From Sulfuricella denitrificans skB26 (lineage in GTDB: Bacteria; Pseudomonadota; Gammaproteobacteria; Burkholderiales; Sulfuricellaceae): 64,000 nucleotides of DNA. This document shows, one piece after another, positions 16,971 through 25,676 of the stretch (the stretch's first letter is position 1; the number at the start of each line of letters is the position of its first letter). A model generated the notes under the pieces. It worked only from the letters and a program-made list of their open reading frames with translations, ran no database searches and was not told the DNA's origin. The stretch is from contig NC_022357.1 of assembly GCF_000297055.2 (NCBI RefSeq), positions 1,995,501 to 2,059,500 on the forward strand. The letters run 5' to 3'. The position numbers and the translations under genes are program-made.

Positions 16971-17834
16971 CTAACGCCCTTCCTCCACCTTGAGTCTCAC
17001 CGTCCGGCGCTCGCCGGACTGGGTGGAGGCAGTTTCAAGAATGGCGCGACTGACCTCATCCCGACCCGACGTCATTCCACCCAACTCCACCCATTCTCCC
17101 AGTTTGGCACTGACGGTAGTTCGCAACTCCTGAAACCGCACATCCTGAATGCCCCCGTTGCCGACGAACGACAAGCGCGGCGCGATTTCCAACTCCACCC
17201 GATCGCCGTTCAGGCGAGGCAAAACATCGAAGCCGGTGGTGACATTCAGGAACTGCGTGTCCTGTCCATAGGCAACACGATTGCCGGCGAACACCAGGAA
17301 GCGCTGCACATAGGGCAGAGACTGACCGACACGGATAAAGGCAGGCGCACCTTCCAGCACGTTGATGAACTGGCTGTTGTTGTCCCGGCTGGAACCGGTG
17401 CTGCGCGTGATCCTGTAGCGCAGGCTATCTTCCTCCGCACCCCCGATCACCAAGCCGCCGCGGCTGCCGGATTCCCCACGCGACGACGCAATCACGCGCA
17501 TATCGCCCACCCGCCCCTCGCCGGAAACGCCCTGTGAAGTAGCGCCACCGCTGCGCGTCACATCCTGTTGCAAAGTGATTTTCAGATTCTTCCGTGCCCG
17601 GTCGAGTTCGGCCAGCAGCAGTTCGATGTCGCGCATCCCCTTATCCGAAGCGCGCACGAAAAGCTGGTAATTCATGCCGCCGATGTTCTCCCCATCCCCC
17701 AGCATGGGACGGATCACCGGGATCAATTCCTCGGCGGAGTGGTGCTTGAGCGGGATGATTTTGAGCGGATAATCTGCCTGTGCCGCCATGGCCAGCATCG
17801 ATAGCAACAGCGTCACGATCAGCTTCTTCAACAT
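16971..17834 (-). CDS. Secretin-like protein (N-domain plus beta region)
   Basis: A 287-residue exported protein with a signal peptide (KKLIVTLLLSMLAMAAQA). The N-terminal half has a secretin N-domain pattern (IIPLKHHSAEELIPVIRPML, ending ELDRARKNLKITLQQ). The rest resembles the C-terminal part of type II/III secretins (FDVLPRLNGDRVELEIAPRLSF, GEWVELGGMTSG). It is much shorter than a true secretin and has no secretion genes beside it, so it probably does not form a normal outer-membrane gate. It is divergent from pyrD. Function unknown. Confidence 0.75.
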   Translation of the reverse strand: MLKKLIVTLLLSMLAMAAQADYPLKIIPLKHHSAEELIPVIRPMLGDGENIGGMNYQLFVRASDKGMRDIELLLAELDRARKNLKITLQQDVTRSGGATSQGVSGEGRVGDMRVIASSRGESGSRGGLVIGGAEEDSLRYRITRSTGSSRDNNSQFINVLEGAPAFIRVGQSLPYVQRFLVFAGNRVAYGQDTQFLNVTTGFDVLPRLNGDRVELEIAPRLSFVGNGGIQDVRFQELRTTVSAKLGEWVELGGMTSGRDEVSRAILETASTQSGERRTVRLKVEEGR

Positions 17835-17909
17835 CGTTTTCTCCTTGCAGAATCCCTATTCTAGCGCCTTGCTTGCCCCTTGTTACAGGTTAGGAGGTAA
17901 AATGCCGGG

Positions 17910-18950
17910 ATGTACTCATTCATCCGCTCCATATTTTTCAGCCTCGACGCTGAAACCGCTCACGGCCTCGGCATGCGTGCTATCAGGGATGCCCACCGGG
18001 TAGGGCTGTTGTGCCTGCTCGCGCCGCGCATCAAATCCACGCCCCGCACCGTGATGGGATTGACCTTCCCTAACCCGGTCGGCCTGGCCGCCGGACTGGA
18101 CAAGGACGGCGACTATATCGATGCGCTCGGCGCGCTGGGCTTCGGTTTTATCGAAATCGGCACAGTCACACCCCGCCCCCAGCCCGGCAACCCCAAGCCG
18201 CGCCTGTTCCGGCTGCCGAAGGCGGAAGCAATCATCAACCGCATGGGCTTCAACAACAAGGGCGTCGACTACCTGGTCAGCAGCGTCAAACGCAGCCGCT
18301 ACAAGGGCATACTCGGCATCAACATCGGCAAGAACTTCGACACGCCGATCGAAAAAGCCGTCGATGACTACCTGATCTGTTTGCGCAAGGTCTACCCCTA
18401 CGCCAGCTATGTCACCGTCAACATTTCCTCGCCCAACACCAAGAACCTGCGCCAGCTGCAGCAGTCGGACGAACTGGAAAACCTGCTTGCCGCACTCAAG
18501 GCCGAACAGAAGACGCTCGCCGAGCAACACGGCAAATATGTGCCGCTGGCGCTCAAGATCGCGCCCGACCTCGACACCGAGCAGATCATCATGATCGCCG
18601 ACTTGCTGCTCAAGTATCAGATCGACGGCGTGATTGCCACCAACACCACCATCGGCCGCGAAGGTGTTGAAAACCTGCCGCATGCGGAAGAAACCGGCGG
18701 CCTCTCCGGTGCGCCGGTGCGCCAGAAATCCAATGCGGTGATCAAGCAGCTCTCCATCGCCCTGCAGGGAAAAATCCCGATTATTGGAGTCGGCGGCATC
18801 ATGAACGGGCTTGATGCTGCGGAAAAGATCCAGGTTGGCGCCAGTCTGGTGCAGTTCTACTCCGGCTTTATCTACCGTGGCCCGGAACTGATAGCCGAGG
18901 CCGTGCGCGAGATCGACAGCGCTGAGCGCATGGCTTTCAAACAGAAGTAA
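17910..18950 (+). CDS. pyrD: Dihydroorotate dehydrogenase (quinone), class 2
   Basis: Membrane-associated flavoenzyme that oxidises dihydroorotate to orotate with quinone in pyrimidine synthesis. The 346 residues include the N-terminal membrane-contact helices of class 2. Motifs are [35 protein letters not shown] (catalytic Ser region) and [24 protein letters not shown] at about 17891-17895 lies 13 nt before this ATG; a closer ATG at 17901 is out of frame. It sits between the two Rnf clusters, upstream of ald. Confidence 0.96.
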   Translation: MYSFIRSIFFSLDAETAHGLGMRAIRDAHRVGLLCLLAPRIKSTPRTVMGLTFPNPVGLAAGLDKDGDYIDALGALGFGFIEIGTVTPRPQPGNPKPRLFRLPKAEAIINRMGFNNKGVDYLVSSVKRSRYKGILGINIGKNFDTPIEKAVDDYLICLRKVYPYASYVTVNISSPNTKNLRQLQQSDELENLLAALKAEQKTLAEQHGKYVPLALKIAPDLDTEQIIMIADLLLKYQIDGVIATNTTIGREGVENLPHAEETGGLSGAPVRQKSNAVIKQLSIALQGKIPIIGVGGIMNGLDAAEKIQVGASLVQFYSGFIYRGPELIAEAVREIDSAERMAFKQK

Positions 18951-18957
18951 TTACCGT

Positions 18958-20070
18958 ATGCTGATCGGCGTCCCTAAAGAAATCAAAGACCACGAATACC
19001 GTGTCGGCATCACCCCGGCCGGGGTGCGCGCCCTGACCGACGCCGGCCACGAAGTACTGGTGGAAACCCGCGCCGGCGAGCGCATCGGGTTTAGCGACGA
19101 ACTCTACCTGGCTGCCGGCGCCAGGATAGCCGACTCGGCATCCGAGGCCTACGCCTGCCCGCTGATCGTCAAGGTCAAGGAACCCCAATCCGGCGAGATT
19201 CCACTGCTCCGGGAAGGGCAGGTGCTGTTTACCTACTTGCATCTGGCCGCCGACCCGACGCTAACCCGCCTCCTGCTGGAAAGCAGGATCGTCGCCATCG
19301 CCTATGAAACCGTCTCCGATGCGGCAGGTGCCTTACCCCTGCTCACGCCGATGTCGGAAGTGGCCGGAAGAATATCCATCCAGGCCGGCGCCACCGCGCT
19401 GCAACTGGCCAACGGAGGTCGCGGCGTGCTGCTCGGCGGCGTCCCCGGCGTCGTGCCCGGAAAGGTGCTGATCCTCGGCGGCGGCACAGTCGGCACTCAT
19501 GCTGCGATGATGGCGCTGGGGCTGGGCGCAGACGTCACCCTCATGGACATCAGCCTGCCACGACTGCGTTATCTCGACGAAGTATTCGGCACCCGCCTCA
19601 AGACCCGCTATTCCGATGCGTATGCCCTCGAGGAACTGGCGCGCGAGGCCGATCTGCTCGTCGGCTCGGTGCTGCTTCCCGGCAAGCGCGCGCCGAAACT
19701 GATCAGCCGCGCCCTCGTCAAACAGATGCAACCGGGCTCGGTGCTGGTTGATGTAGCTATCGATCAGGGCGGCTGCGCGGAAACCTCCCGCCCCACGACG
19801 CATTCCAGCCCCACTTACATCGAGGAAGGCGTGGTGCATTATTGCGTTGCCAACATGCCGGCGGCCTGCGCGCGCAGCGCCACTCAGGCGCTGACCAATG
19901 CCACTCTGCCCTACGTGCTGGCGATTGCTGACAAGGGATGGAAGGTGGCGCTGAAAGCGGATGCCGGTCTGCGCAAGGGTCTCAACCTTCACCTTGGCCA
20001 GGTGACTCACGCCGGCCTGGCTTCCGACCTTGAACTTCCCTGCATCAGCCCAGATATAGCCTTGGAGTAG
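18958..20070 (+). CDS. ald: Alanine dehydrogenase
   Basis: NAD-dependent enzyme that interconverts alanine and pyruvate plus ammonia. The 370 residues match the family. The N-terminus MLIGVPKEIKDHEYRVG, the catalytic Lys in VKVKEPQ, the His in FTYLHLAAD and the Rossmann GGGTVGTHAA are all present. It begins 7 nt after pyrD. It produces NADH, which could feed Rnf or the respiratory chain, but no direct link can be shown. Confidence 0.95.
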   Translation: MLIGVPKEIKDHEYRVGITPAGVRALTDAGHEVLVETRAGERIGFSDELYLAAGARIADSASEAYACPLIVKVKEPQSGEIPLLREGQVLFTYLHLAADPTLTRLLLESRIVAIAYETVSDAAGALPLLTPMSEVAGRISIQAGATALQLANGGRGVLLGGVPGVVPGKVLILGGGTVGTHAAMMALGLGADVTLMDISLPRLRYLDEVFGTRLKTRYSDAYALEELAREADLLVGSVLLPGKRAPKLISRALVKQMQPGSVLVDVAIDQGGCAETSRPTTHSSPTYIEEGVVHYCVANMPAACARSATQALTNATLPYVLAIADKGWKVALKADAGLRKGLNLHLGQVTHAGLASDLELPCISPDIALE

Positions 20071-20107
20071 AGCCCAAGCTTTGTGCGACTTGCAAGTAGG
20101 GGATTTA

Positions 20108-20149
20108 ATGGCTGACAATCCCACCATAGCGAACATTGAGGCGGCCTGA
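20108..20149 (+). CDS. Possible 13-residue leader ORF before rnfA2
   Basis: A strong ribosome site (AGGGG) stands 6-7 nt before ATG 20108, which opens a 13-codon frame ([13 protein letters not shown]) ending 5 nt before the rnfA2 start. rnfA2 itself lacks a well-spaced Shine-Dalgarno. The small frame could couple translation to rnfA2. It is too short to test by coding statistics and may be chance. Confidence 0.3.
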   Translation: MADNPTIANIEAA

Positions 20150-20154
20150 CGACG

Positions 20155-20733
20155 ATGGAACATTACTTTTTCATTCTGATCGGCACGGTATTGGTCAACA
20201 ACATCGTGCTGGTCAAAATACTTGGCCTGTGCCCCTTCATGGGGGTATCCAAGAAGTTGAGCGCTGCCGTCGGCATGGGCGCGGCGACCGCCTTCGTCCT
20301 CACCCTGGCTTCCGGCCTGAGCTATCTGGTGGATCACCACCTGTTGATCCCCAACGACCTCAGCTATCTGCGCACCCTGTCCTTTATCGTGGTGATCGCC
20401 GCCATCGTCCAGTTCACCGAAATGTTCATTCGAAAATCCAGCCCGATGCTGTACCAGACGCTAGGCATCTACCTGCCGCTGATTACCACCAACTGCGCGG
20501 TGCTCGGCATTCCCCTGTTGAATGTGCAACAAAACCACAATTTCATCGAATCCCTGGTCTTCGGCTTCGGCGGTGCCCTTGGTTTCGGCATGGTGCTGGC
20601 GTTATTCGCCGCCATGCGTGAACGCCTTGAAGGCGCAGCCATTCCAGCGCCGTTCCGCGGCTCGGCCATCGCGATGGTGACTGCAGGATTGCTGAGTTTG
20701 GCGTTCATGGGTTTTGCCGGACTGGTGAAATAA
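20155..20733 (+). CDS. rnfA: Rnf2 electron transport complex subunit A
   Basis: Second RnfA, 192 residues and about six helices. It is closer to the enterobacterial RsxA pattern ([23 protein letters not shown]) than copy 1 is. The Cys of the RnfA/RnfE cluster are in LGLCPF and [10 protein letters not shown]. It opens the Rnf2 set 84 nt after ald, so it may share a promoter with pyrD-ald. Confidence 0.95.
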   Translation: MEHYFFILIGTVLVNNIVLVKILGLCPFMGVSKKLSAAVGMGAATAFVLTLASGLSYLVDHHLLIPNDLSYLRTLSFIVVIAAIVQFTEMFIRKSSPMLYQTLGIYLPLITTNCAVLGIPLLNVQQNHNFIESLVFGFGGALGFGMVLALFAAMRERLEGAAIPAPFRGSAIAMVTAGLLSLAFMGFAGLVK

Positions 20734-20740
20734 TGGCACT

Positions 20741-20780
20741 TACCCCCTCTCCCCAACCCTCTCCCACGAGGGGAGAGGGA
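20741..20780. repeat. Palindromic CCCTCTCCC/GGGAGAGGG element, copy 1
   Basis: CCCTCTCCCACGAGGGGAGAGGG forms a perfect GC-rich hairpin preceded by a second C-rich block. It fills the rnfA2-rnfB2 gap. Two related elements are embedded in the 3' end of rnfC2. Such REP-like hairpins are common in proteobacterial genomes and could stabilise or punctuate the mRNA. Confidence 0.75.
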
Positions 20781-20802
20781 GCAAACGAGAAGGGCGCTTG
20801 TT

Positions 20803-21357
20803 TTGATTAGCGCCATATTAGTCATGATTCTCCTCGGCGTCGTTCTGGGCGCCGTACTGGGTTATGCCTCGATCAAGTTCAGGGTCGAAGGCAACCCACT
20901 GGTCGAAAAAGTCGAGGCCACTCTGCCGCAGACCCAGTGCGGACAATGCGGCTTTGCCGGCTGCCGCCCTTACGCCGAAGCGGTTGCTGCCGGTGAGGCA
21001 GAAATCAATCAATGCGTCCCCGGCGGCAATAATGTGGCCAAACACCTGGCCGAGCTGCTCGGCGTGGAGTACAAGCCCGTCGGTGGCGAAGAGGATTTCG
21101 GCCACAAGCCCAAGATGGTCGCTTTCATCGACGAAAATACCTGCATCGGCTGCACCGCCTGCATCAAGGTCTGCCCGGTAGATGCCATCATCGGCGCAAC
21201 GAAGCTGATGCACACTATCCTGGCCGATCCATGCACCGGCTGCGAGCTATGCGTACCGGCCTGCCCGGTAGACTGCATCACGATGATCCCGGTGAAGGAA
21301 AATGTCTCCACCTGGAAACGGCAGTTCCCAATTTTTGAATTGAAGAAAGTGGCATGA
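20803..21357 (+). CDS. rnfB: Rnf2 complex subunit B (Fe-S)
   Basis: Second RnfB, 184 residues if it starts at TTG 20803 (AGAAGGG lies about 9 nt upstream); ATG 20824 is the alternative but would cut into the anchor helix. Motifs are [15 protein letters not shown], then QCVPGG, then [16 protein letters not shown] and [16 protein letters not shown], all with canonical Cys and Pro. It is separated from rnfA2 by the hairpin element, and it overlaps rnfC2 by ATGA. Confidence 0.94.
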   Translation: MISAILVMILLGVVLGAVLGYASIKFRVEGNPLVEKVEATLPQTQCGQCGFAGCRPYAEAVAAGEAEINQCVPGGNNVAKHLAELLGVEYKPVGGEEDFGHKPKMVAFIDENTCIGCTACIKVCPVDAIIGATKLMHTILADPCTGCELCVPACPVDCITMIPVKENVSTWKRQFPIFELKKVA

Positions 21358-23018
21358 GAACGCTCCACAAATTCCACGGCGGCGTGCATCCTCCGGATCA
21401 CAAGACAGAATCGAATCGCCTGCCTATCGCCGCCGCGCCGCTGCCACAGCGCCTGATCGTGCCGCTGCGCCAGCACATCGGCACCCCGGCCACGCCGATC
21501 GTCAAAGTCGGCGACCCTGTCCTGAAAGGACAGATGATCGGCGCTGCCGACGATTTCATCTCTGCTGCCGTTCATGCGCCGACATCAGGTATCGTCAGTG
21601 CCATAGAAATCCATGCCGTACCCCACCCTTCCTCCCTGCCGGACCTGTGCATCACCATCGAGCCGGATGGCGAGGAGCGCTGGATAGAGCGCCAGCCACT
21701 GGATTACCAGACTGCCGACCCCGATGCGGTGCGCGCCCGGCTACGCGATGCCGGCATCGTCGGGCTGGGTGGCGCGGTGTTTCCCACCCATGTCAAACTC
21801 AGCCCCGGCCAGCAGAAGATCAAGACCCTGATCCTGAACGGTGCGGAGTGCGAACCCTGGATCACCTCCGACGACCTGCTGATGCGAGAGCGCGCAGCCG
21901 AAATCGTGGCAGGCATCAAAATCATGGCGCACCTGATACAGCCGAAAGAAGTCCTGATCGGCATCGAGGACAACAAACCCGAGGCCATCGTGGCGATGAA
22001 GGCGGCGTGCCAGGGAACAGGCTTTGAAGTGGTCACGGTACCCGTCCTTTACCCCAGCGGCGGCGAGAAACAGCTGATCAAGATGCTGACGGGCAAGGAA
22101 GTACCGAGCGGCCAGCGCACGGTCAATACCGGCGTTTTGTGCTCCAACACCGGCACTGCCTATACCATGCACCGCGCCGTCGACCACGGCGAACCGGTTA
22201 TTTCGCGCATTGTCACGATCACCGGCAATGTTGCCAAACCGCAGAATTTCGAGGCGTTGCTCGGCACCCCGCTCAGCGAACTAGTTCAACTGGCGGGCGG
22301 CGCCAGGCCCGAAACCAGCCACTACCTCATCGGCGGGCCGATGATGGGCTTCGGCATGAACAATCTCGATGCCCCTCTGACCAAGGCAACCAACTGCCTG
22401 ATCGCCGTTTCGCCCGCGCTGTTCCCTCCAAAACCTGCAGCCATGCCATGCATACGCTGCACCCAGTGCGCCCAAGCCTGCCCATGCAACCTCCAGCCAC
22501 AGGAACTCTTCTGGTTTTCGCAAAGCAAGAATTTCGACAAGGCGCGCGCCTACAACCTGTTTGACTGCATCGAATGCGGCTGCTGCGATTACGTCTGCCC
22601 CAGCCATATCCCTCTGGTCTCCTTTTTCCGCTTTGCCAAGAGTGAAATTGCCACGCAAGACCGGGAAATAATGGCGGCAGAGCAGGCCAAACAACGCTTC
22701 GAGTTCAAGCAGATGAGGGAAGAACGCGAGAAAGCAGAAAAAGCGGCCCGCATGGCCGAGAAAACGGCTGCCGCCAGGGCAGCGGCCGCCGCAAACCCGG
22801 ACGATCCCGTAGCGGCAGCGAAAAAGGCAGCGATCCAGGCCGCCGTGGAACGTGCCAAGGCAAAAAAGGCCGAGGCAGTTGCTGCTGCTGACCTTCCCCC
22901 TCTCCCCTTGCGGGAGAGGGCTGGGGAGAGGGGTGAAAATATCGATGTCCCTTCGCCCTCCCCCCAACTCTCCCCCGTCGAGGGGGAGGGAGTAAAAAAC
23001 AACACGGAACCCTCATGA
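21354..23018 (+). CDS. rnfC: Rnf2 complex subunit C, long C-terminal tail
   Basis: Second RnfC, 554 residues. [32 protein letters not shown] and the cluster motifs [15 protein letters not shown] and [17 protein letters not shown] are intact. After the clusters comes a long Ala/Lys/Glu helix (about residues 435-510). The last ~40 residues ([14 protein letters not shown] and on) are the translation of two palindromic repeat elements, not family sequence. The insert kept the frame and the ATGA overlap with rnfD2. Confidence 0.94.
   Translation: MRTLHKFHGGVHPPDHKTESNRLPIAAAPLPQRLIVPLRQHIGTPATPIVKVGDPVLKGQMIGAADDFISAAVHAPTSGIVSAIEIHAVPHPSSLPDLCITIEPDGEERWIERQPLDYQTADPDAVRARLRDAGIVGLGGAVFPTHVKLSPGQQKIKTLILNGAECEPWITSDDLLMRERAAEIVAGIKIMAHLIQPKEVLIGIEDNKPEAIVAMKAACQGTGFEVVTVPVLYPSGGEKQLIKMLTGKEVPSGQRTVNTGVLCSNTGTAYTMHRAVDHGEPVISRIVTITGNVAKPQNFEALLGTPLSELVQLAGGARPETSHYLIGGPMMGFGMNNLDAPLTKATNCLIAVSPALFPPKPAAMPCIRCTQCAQACPCNLQPQELFWFSQSKNFDKARAYNLFDCIECGCCDYVCPSHIPLVSFFRFAKSEIATQDREIMAAEQAKQRFEFKQMREEREKAEKAARMAEKTAAARAAAAANPDDPVAAAKKAAIQAAVERAKAKKAEAVAAADLPPLPLRERAGERGENIDVPSPSPQLSPVEGEGVKNNTEPS
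22893..22995. repeat. Two palindromic CCCTCTCCC-type elements inside rnfC2
   Basis: The first element (about 22893-22937) and the second (about 22951-22993) are relatives of the hairpin at 20741-20780, placed in opposite orientation. Both are translated as part of RnfC2, and they account for its Pro/Arg/Gly-rich tail. Their insertion or expansion happened in frame. Confidence 0.7.
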
Positions 23019-24043
23019 GCTCACCCCACGTCCTCACCCCCGGCAGCAGCGTCAGCACCATCATGCTGCTGGTGCTGGCCGCCCTGCTGCCGGCGATCGC
23101 CGTCTATTACTTCTACTTCGGCCCCGGCATCCTGATCAGCCTCGTCCTGGCAAGCGTCACAGCCCTGGTGGCCGAAGCGGCGATGCTGCGATTGCGCAAC
23201 TATCCAATAAAATATTTCCTGACCGACGGCAGCGCTGTGCTCACTGCCTGGCTGCTGGCGCTGTCCATCCCGCCGCTGGCGCCATGGTGGCTGATCGTGG
23301 TCGGCACCGCCTTCGCCATCATCGTCGCCAAGCACCTATACGGCGGCCTCGGCAATAACCTGTTCAATCCGGCGATGGTGGGATTTGCCGTACTGATGAT
23401 CTCCTTCCCCTCCACCATGACGCAATGGACAGCACCTTTACTGCTGTCGCATCACCCGGTCGGATTTTCCGAAACACTGCAGTACTACTTCAGCGGCACG
23501 CTGCAAGGTGTCAAGCTTGACGCGGTGACCATGGCCACCCCGCTCGACGCCATGAAGACCCGCCTCAATCTCCAGCACACCATGAGCGAAGTGACGAACA
23601 TGCCGATCTTTGGTATGTTCGGTGGCAAAGGGACCGAGGCGATCGCTGCCATGTACCTGCTCGGCGGCCTGTTCCTGTGGCAAAGACGCATCATCACCTG
23701 GCACACCCCGGTCTCCTTCCTGGTCACCCTGGCTCTGGTCGCCACGCTGTTCAACGGCATCGACCCCAACCGCTATGCACCACCGATGTTCCACCTCTTC
23801 ACCGGCGGAGCCATGCTGGGCGCATTCTTCATTGCCACCGACTACGTCACCAGCCCGACCACGCCGCTCGGCAAGCTGATCTTCGGCGCCAGCGCCGGCT
23901 TCCTCGTATACGTCATTCGGGTATTCGGCGGCTACCCGGACGGCATCGCCTTCGCTATCCTGATCATGAATGCCGCCGTGCCGCTGATCGATGCCTATAC
24001 ACAGCCACGGGTATTCGGCCACGACTCCAGGACGAAACCATGA
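23015..24043 (+). CDS. rnfD: Rnf2 complex subunit D
   Basis: Second RnfD, 342 residues and polytopic. The flavinylation site is the standard one (DAVTMATPLD, Thr175), in contrast to RnfD1. VAKHLYGGLGNNLFNPAMVG and FFIATDYVTSPTTP are the family landmarks. It overlaps rnfC2 and rnfG2 by ATGA at each end, so the set is translated as a coupled unit. Confidence 0.95.
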   Translation: MSSPHVLTPGSSVSTIMLLVLAALLPAIAVYYFYFGPGILISLVLASVTALVAEAAMLRLRNYPIKYFLTDGSAVLTAWLLALSIPPLAPWWLIVVGTAFAIIVAKHLYGGLGNNLFNPAMVGFAVLMISFPSTMTQWTAPLLLSHHPVGFSETLQYYFSGTLQGVKLDAVTMATPLDAMKTRLNLQHTMSEVTNMPIFGMFGGKGTEAIAAMYLLGGLFLWQRRIITWHTPVSFLVTLALVATLFNGIDPNRYAPPMFHLFTGGAMLGAFFIATDYVTSPTTPLGKLIFGASAGFLVYVIRVFGGYPDGIAFAILIMNAAVPLIDAYTQPRVFGHDSRTKP

Positions 24044-24690
24044 CCACCAGCATCCTTCGCCACGCCTCCGCCTCCGCCGGCATCCTCACCGCCTTCGCGG
24101 TCGTTGGCACGGCGCTGCTTGCTGCAACCTACCTGGTCACCAGTCCGATCATTGCCGAAACCGAGAAACAGGCCAAGCTCGCCCAGATCGGCCAGATCCT
24201 GCCGGCCGCACTGCACGACAATGATTTATTCAAGGACTCGGCACTGCTTCCGCCTGCCATGGAACTCGGCAACAGTGAACCCACTCCGGTCTATCGCGCC
24301 TTAAAGGAAGGCAAACCCTCCGCCGCGGTGCTGGAAGTGATTGCCCCTGATGGCTACAGCGGCAAAATCCGGCTGATTGTCGCAATCAAGACAGATGGCG
24401 AAGTTTCCGGCGTGCGAGTAGTGACTCACAATGAAACCCCCGGCCTGGGAGACTATATCGAAATCGCAAAAAACAGCTGGATCCGGATATTCGAGGGAAA
24501 ATCGCTGTCGAAATTTGCAGATCAGGACTGGAAAGTAAAGAAAGATGGTGGCAAGTTCGAGCACATGGCCGGCGCCACCGTCACTCCGCGCGCAGTAGTG
24601 AAGGCGGTACACGAATCGCTGAAATACTTCGCCACCAACCAGGACAGGATTTTCTCCCTGCCGGCCAATACTCAGGAGCAAGCGAAATGA
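24040..24690 (+). CDS. rnfG: Rnf2 complex subunit G (FMN-binding)
   Basis: Second RnfG, 216 residues. One N-terminal helix ([20 protein letters not shown]) anchors a periplasmic domain with [11 protein letters not shown] and the flavinylation site [13 protein letters not shown]. There is no second apbE in this window, so the apbE at 10030 could serve both complexes. The start at ATG 24040 overlaps the rnfD2 stop; the open frame upstream is antisense-free shadow of rnfD2. Confidence 0.94.
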   Translation: MTTSILRHASASAGILTAFAVVGTALLAATYLVTSPIIAETEKQAKLAQIGQILPAALHDNDLFKDSALLPPAMELGNSEPTPVYRALKEGKPSAAVLEVIAPDGYSGKIRLIVAIKTDGEVSGVRVVTHNETPGLGDYIEIAKNSWIRIFEGKSLSKFADQDWKVKKDGGKFEHMAGATVTPRAVVKAVHESLKYFATNQDRIFSLPANTQEQAK

Positions 24691-25388
24691 GTGACGACAC
24701 CATCAGCTACAAGGAAATTATCTGGAACGGCATCTGGAAGAACAACGCCGGCATCGTTACCCTGCTCGGCCTGTGTCCCCTGCTGGCAGTCAGCTCCACC
24801 GTAGTCAACGGCCTCAGCCTGGGGCTTGCCACGGCGCTGGTGATGGCCTGCAGCAACGGCGCGGTGTCGGTGGTACGGAGTTGGGTGCCGAACGAAATCC
24901 GCATTCCTGTTTTCATCCTGATTATCGCCGTGCTGGTGACCATCATCCAACTGTTGATGAATGCCTACATGCAGCCACTGTACCTGGTGCTGGGCATTTT
25001 CGTGCCGCTGATCGTGGTCAACTGCAACGTGCTAGGCCGCGCCGAAGCCTTCGCCTCGAAAAACCCGGTGATGCCTTCGGTAGTGGACGGTTTCATGGTC
25101 GGCTTCGGCCTTACCCTCACCCTCGGCGTACTGGGCGCGATGCGCGAGATAATCGGCAAGGGCACGCTATTTTCCGGCATCGATCTGGCGTTGGGCGAAT
25201 CGGCCAAGGGGCTGATCATCACTGTGTTCCCAGACTACCATGGCTTCCTGCTCGCCATCCTGCCGCCTGGCGCCTTTCTCGGCTTGGGCCTGTTGATTGC
25301 CGGAAAAAACTGGATCGATCAGCGCGCCAGCAAGAATGTGCAAAGACAACCTGCCGCAAGCCTCCCGCCTTCCCACGTAACCGCGTAG
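24687..25388 (+). CDS. rnfE: Rnf2 complex subunit E
   Basis: Second RnfE, 233 residues and about six helices. Cys are in [10 protein letters not shown] and [16 protein letters not shown], matching RsxE. It closes the Rnf2 set, with no RnfH or Nth behind it (nth is 4.5 kb away). I saw no clear Rho-independent terminator after its stop. Confidence 0.94.
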   Translation: MSDDTISYKEIIWNGIWKNNAGIVTLLGLCPLLAVSSTVVNGLSLGLATALVMACSNGAVSVVRSWVPNEIRIPVFILIIAVLVTIIQLLMNAYMQPLYLVLGIFVPLIVVNCNVLGRAEAFASKNPVMPSVVDGFMVGFGLTLTLGVLGAMREIIGKGTLFSGIDLALGESAKGLIITVFPDYHGFLLAILPPGAFLGLGLLIAGKNWIDQRASKNVQRQPAASLPPSHVTA

Positions 25389-25676
25389 GATTGAACTGAC
25401 CCAAAACGATTGTCCAGGTAAATATTTTGAGCCGCGGAGAATGCGGAAGAATTCAAATGGTTGTCGTGAAGCGCACGCACCTGGCGGGTGACTCAACAGA
25501 ACTTTCCCATAACCTGTTTCGCGACTTGGCCGAGCTTGTTGCTGATTGATATTCGGCAAGTTAGCATACCGCATTCATGGGATGATGTACCGCACGCGCC
25601 AAATCCACACAACAATCATGTCGCGCCAGCATTCGATTAATCAAAATTTCATTACCTTGGTATAAATAGGCCCACC
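25389..25676. other. Intergenic region rnfE2-prsT
   Basis: These 288 nt have no gene I can support. A GG/GC pair that looks like a sigma-54 promoter (25528-25542) has 11 nt between the dinucleotides instead of 10, so I do not call it. TATAAAT near 25661 is a possible -10-like sequence, but no good -35 fits. Confidence 0.4.

Noticed and set aside
25528-25542. Sigma-54-like GG/GC pair before prsT
   Set aside because: The dinucleotides are 11 nt apart (GG 25528-25529, GC 25541-25542), but sigma-54 needs 10.
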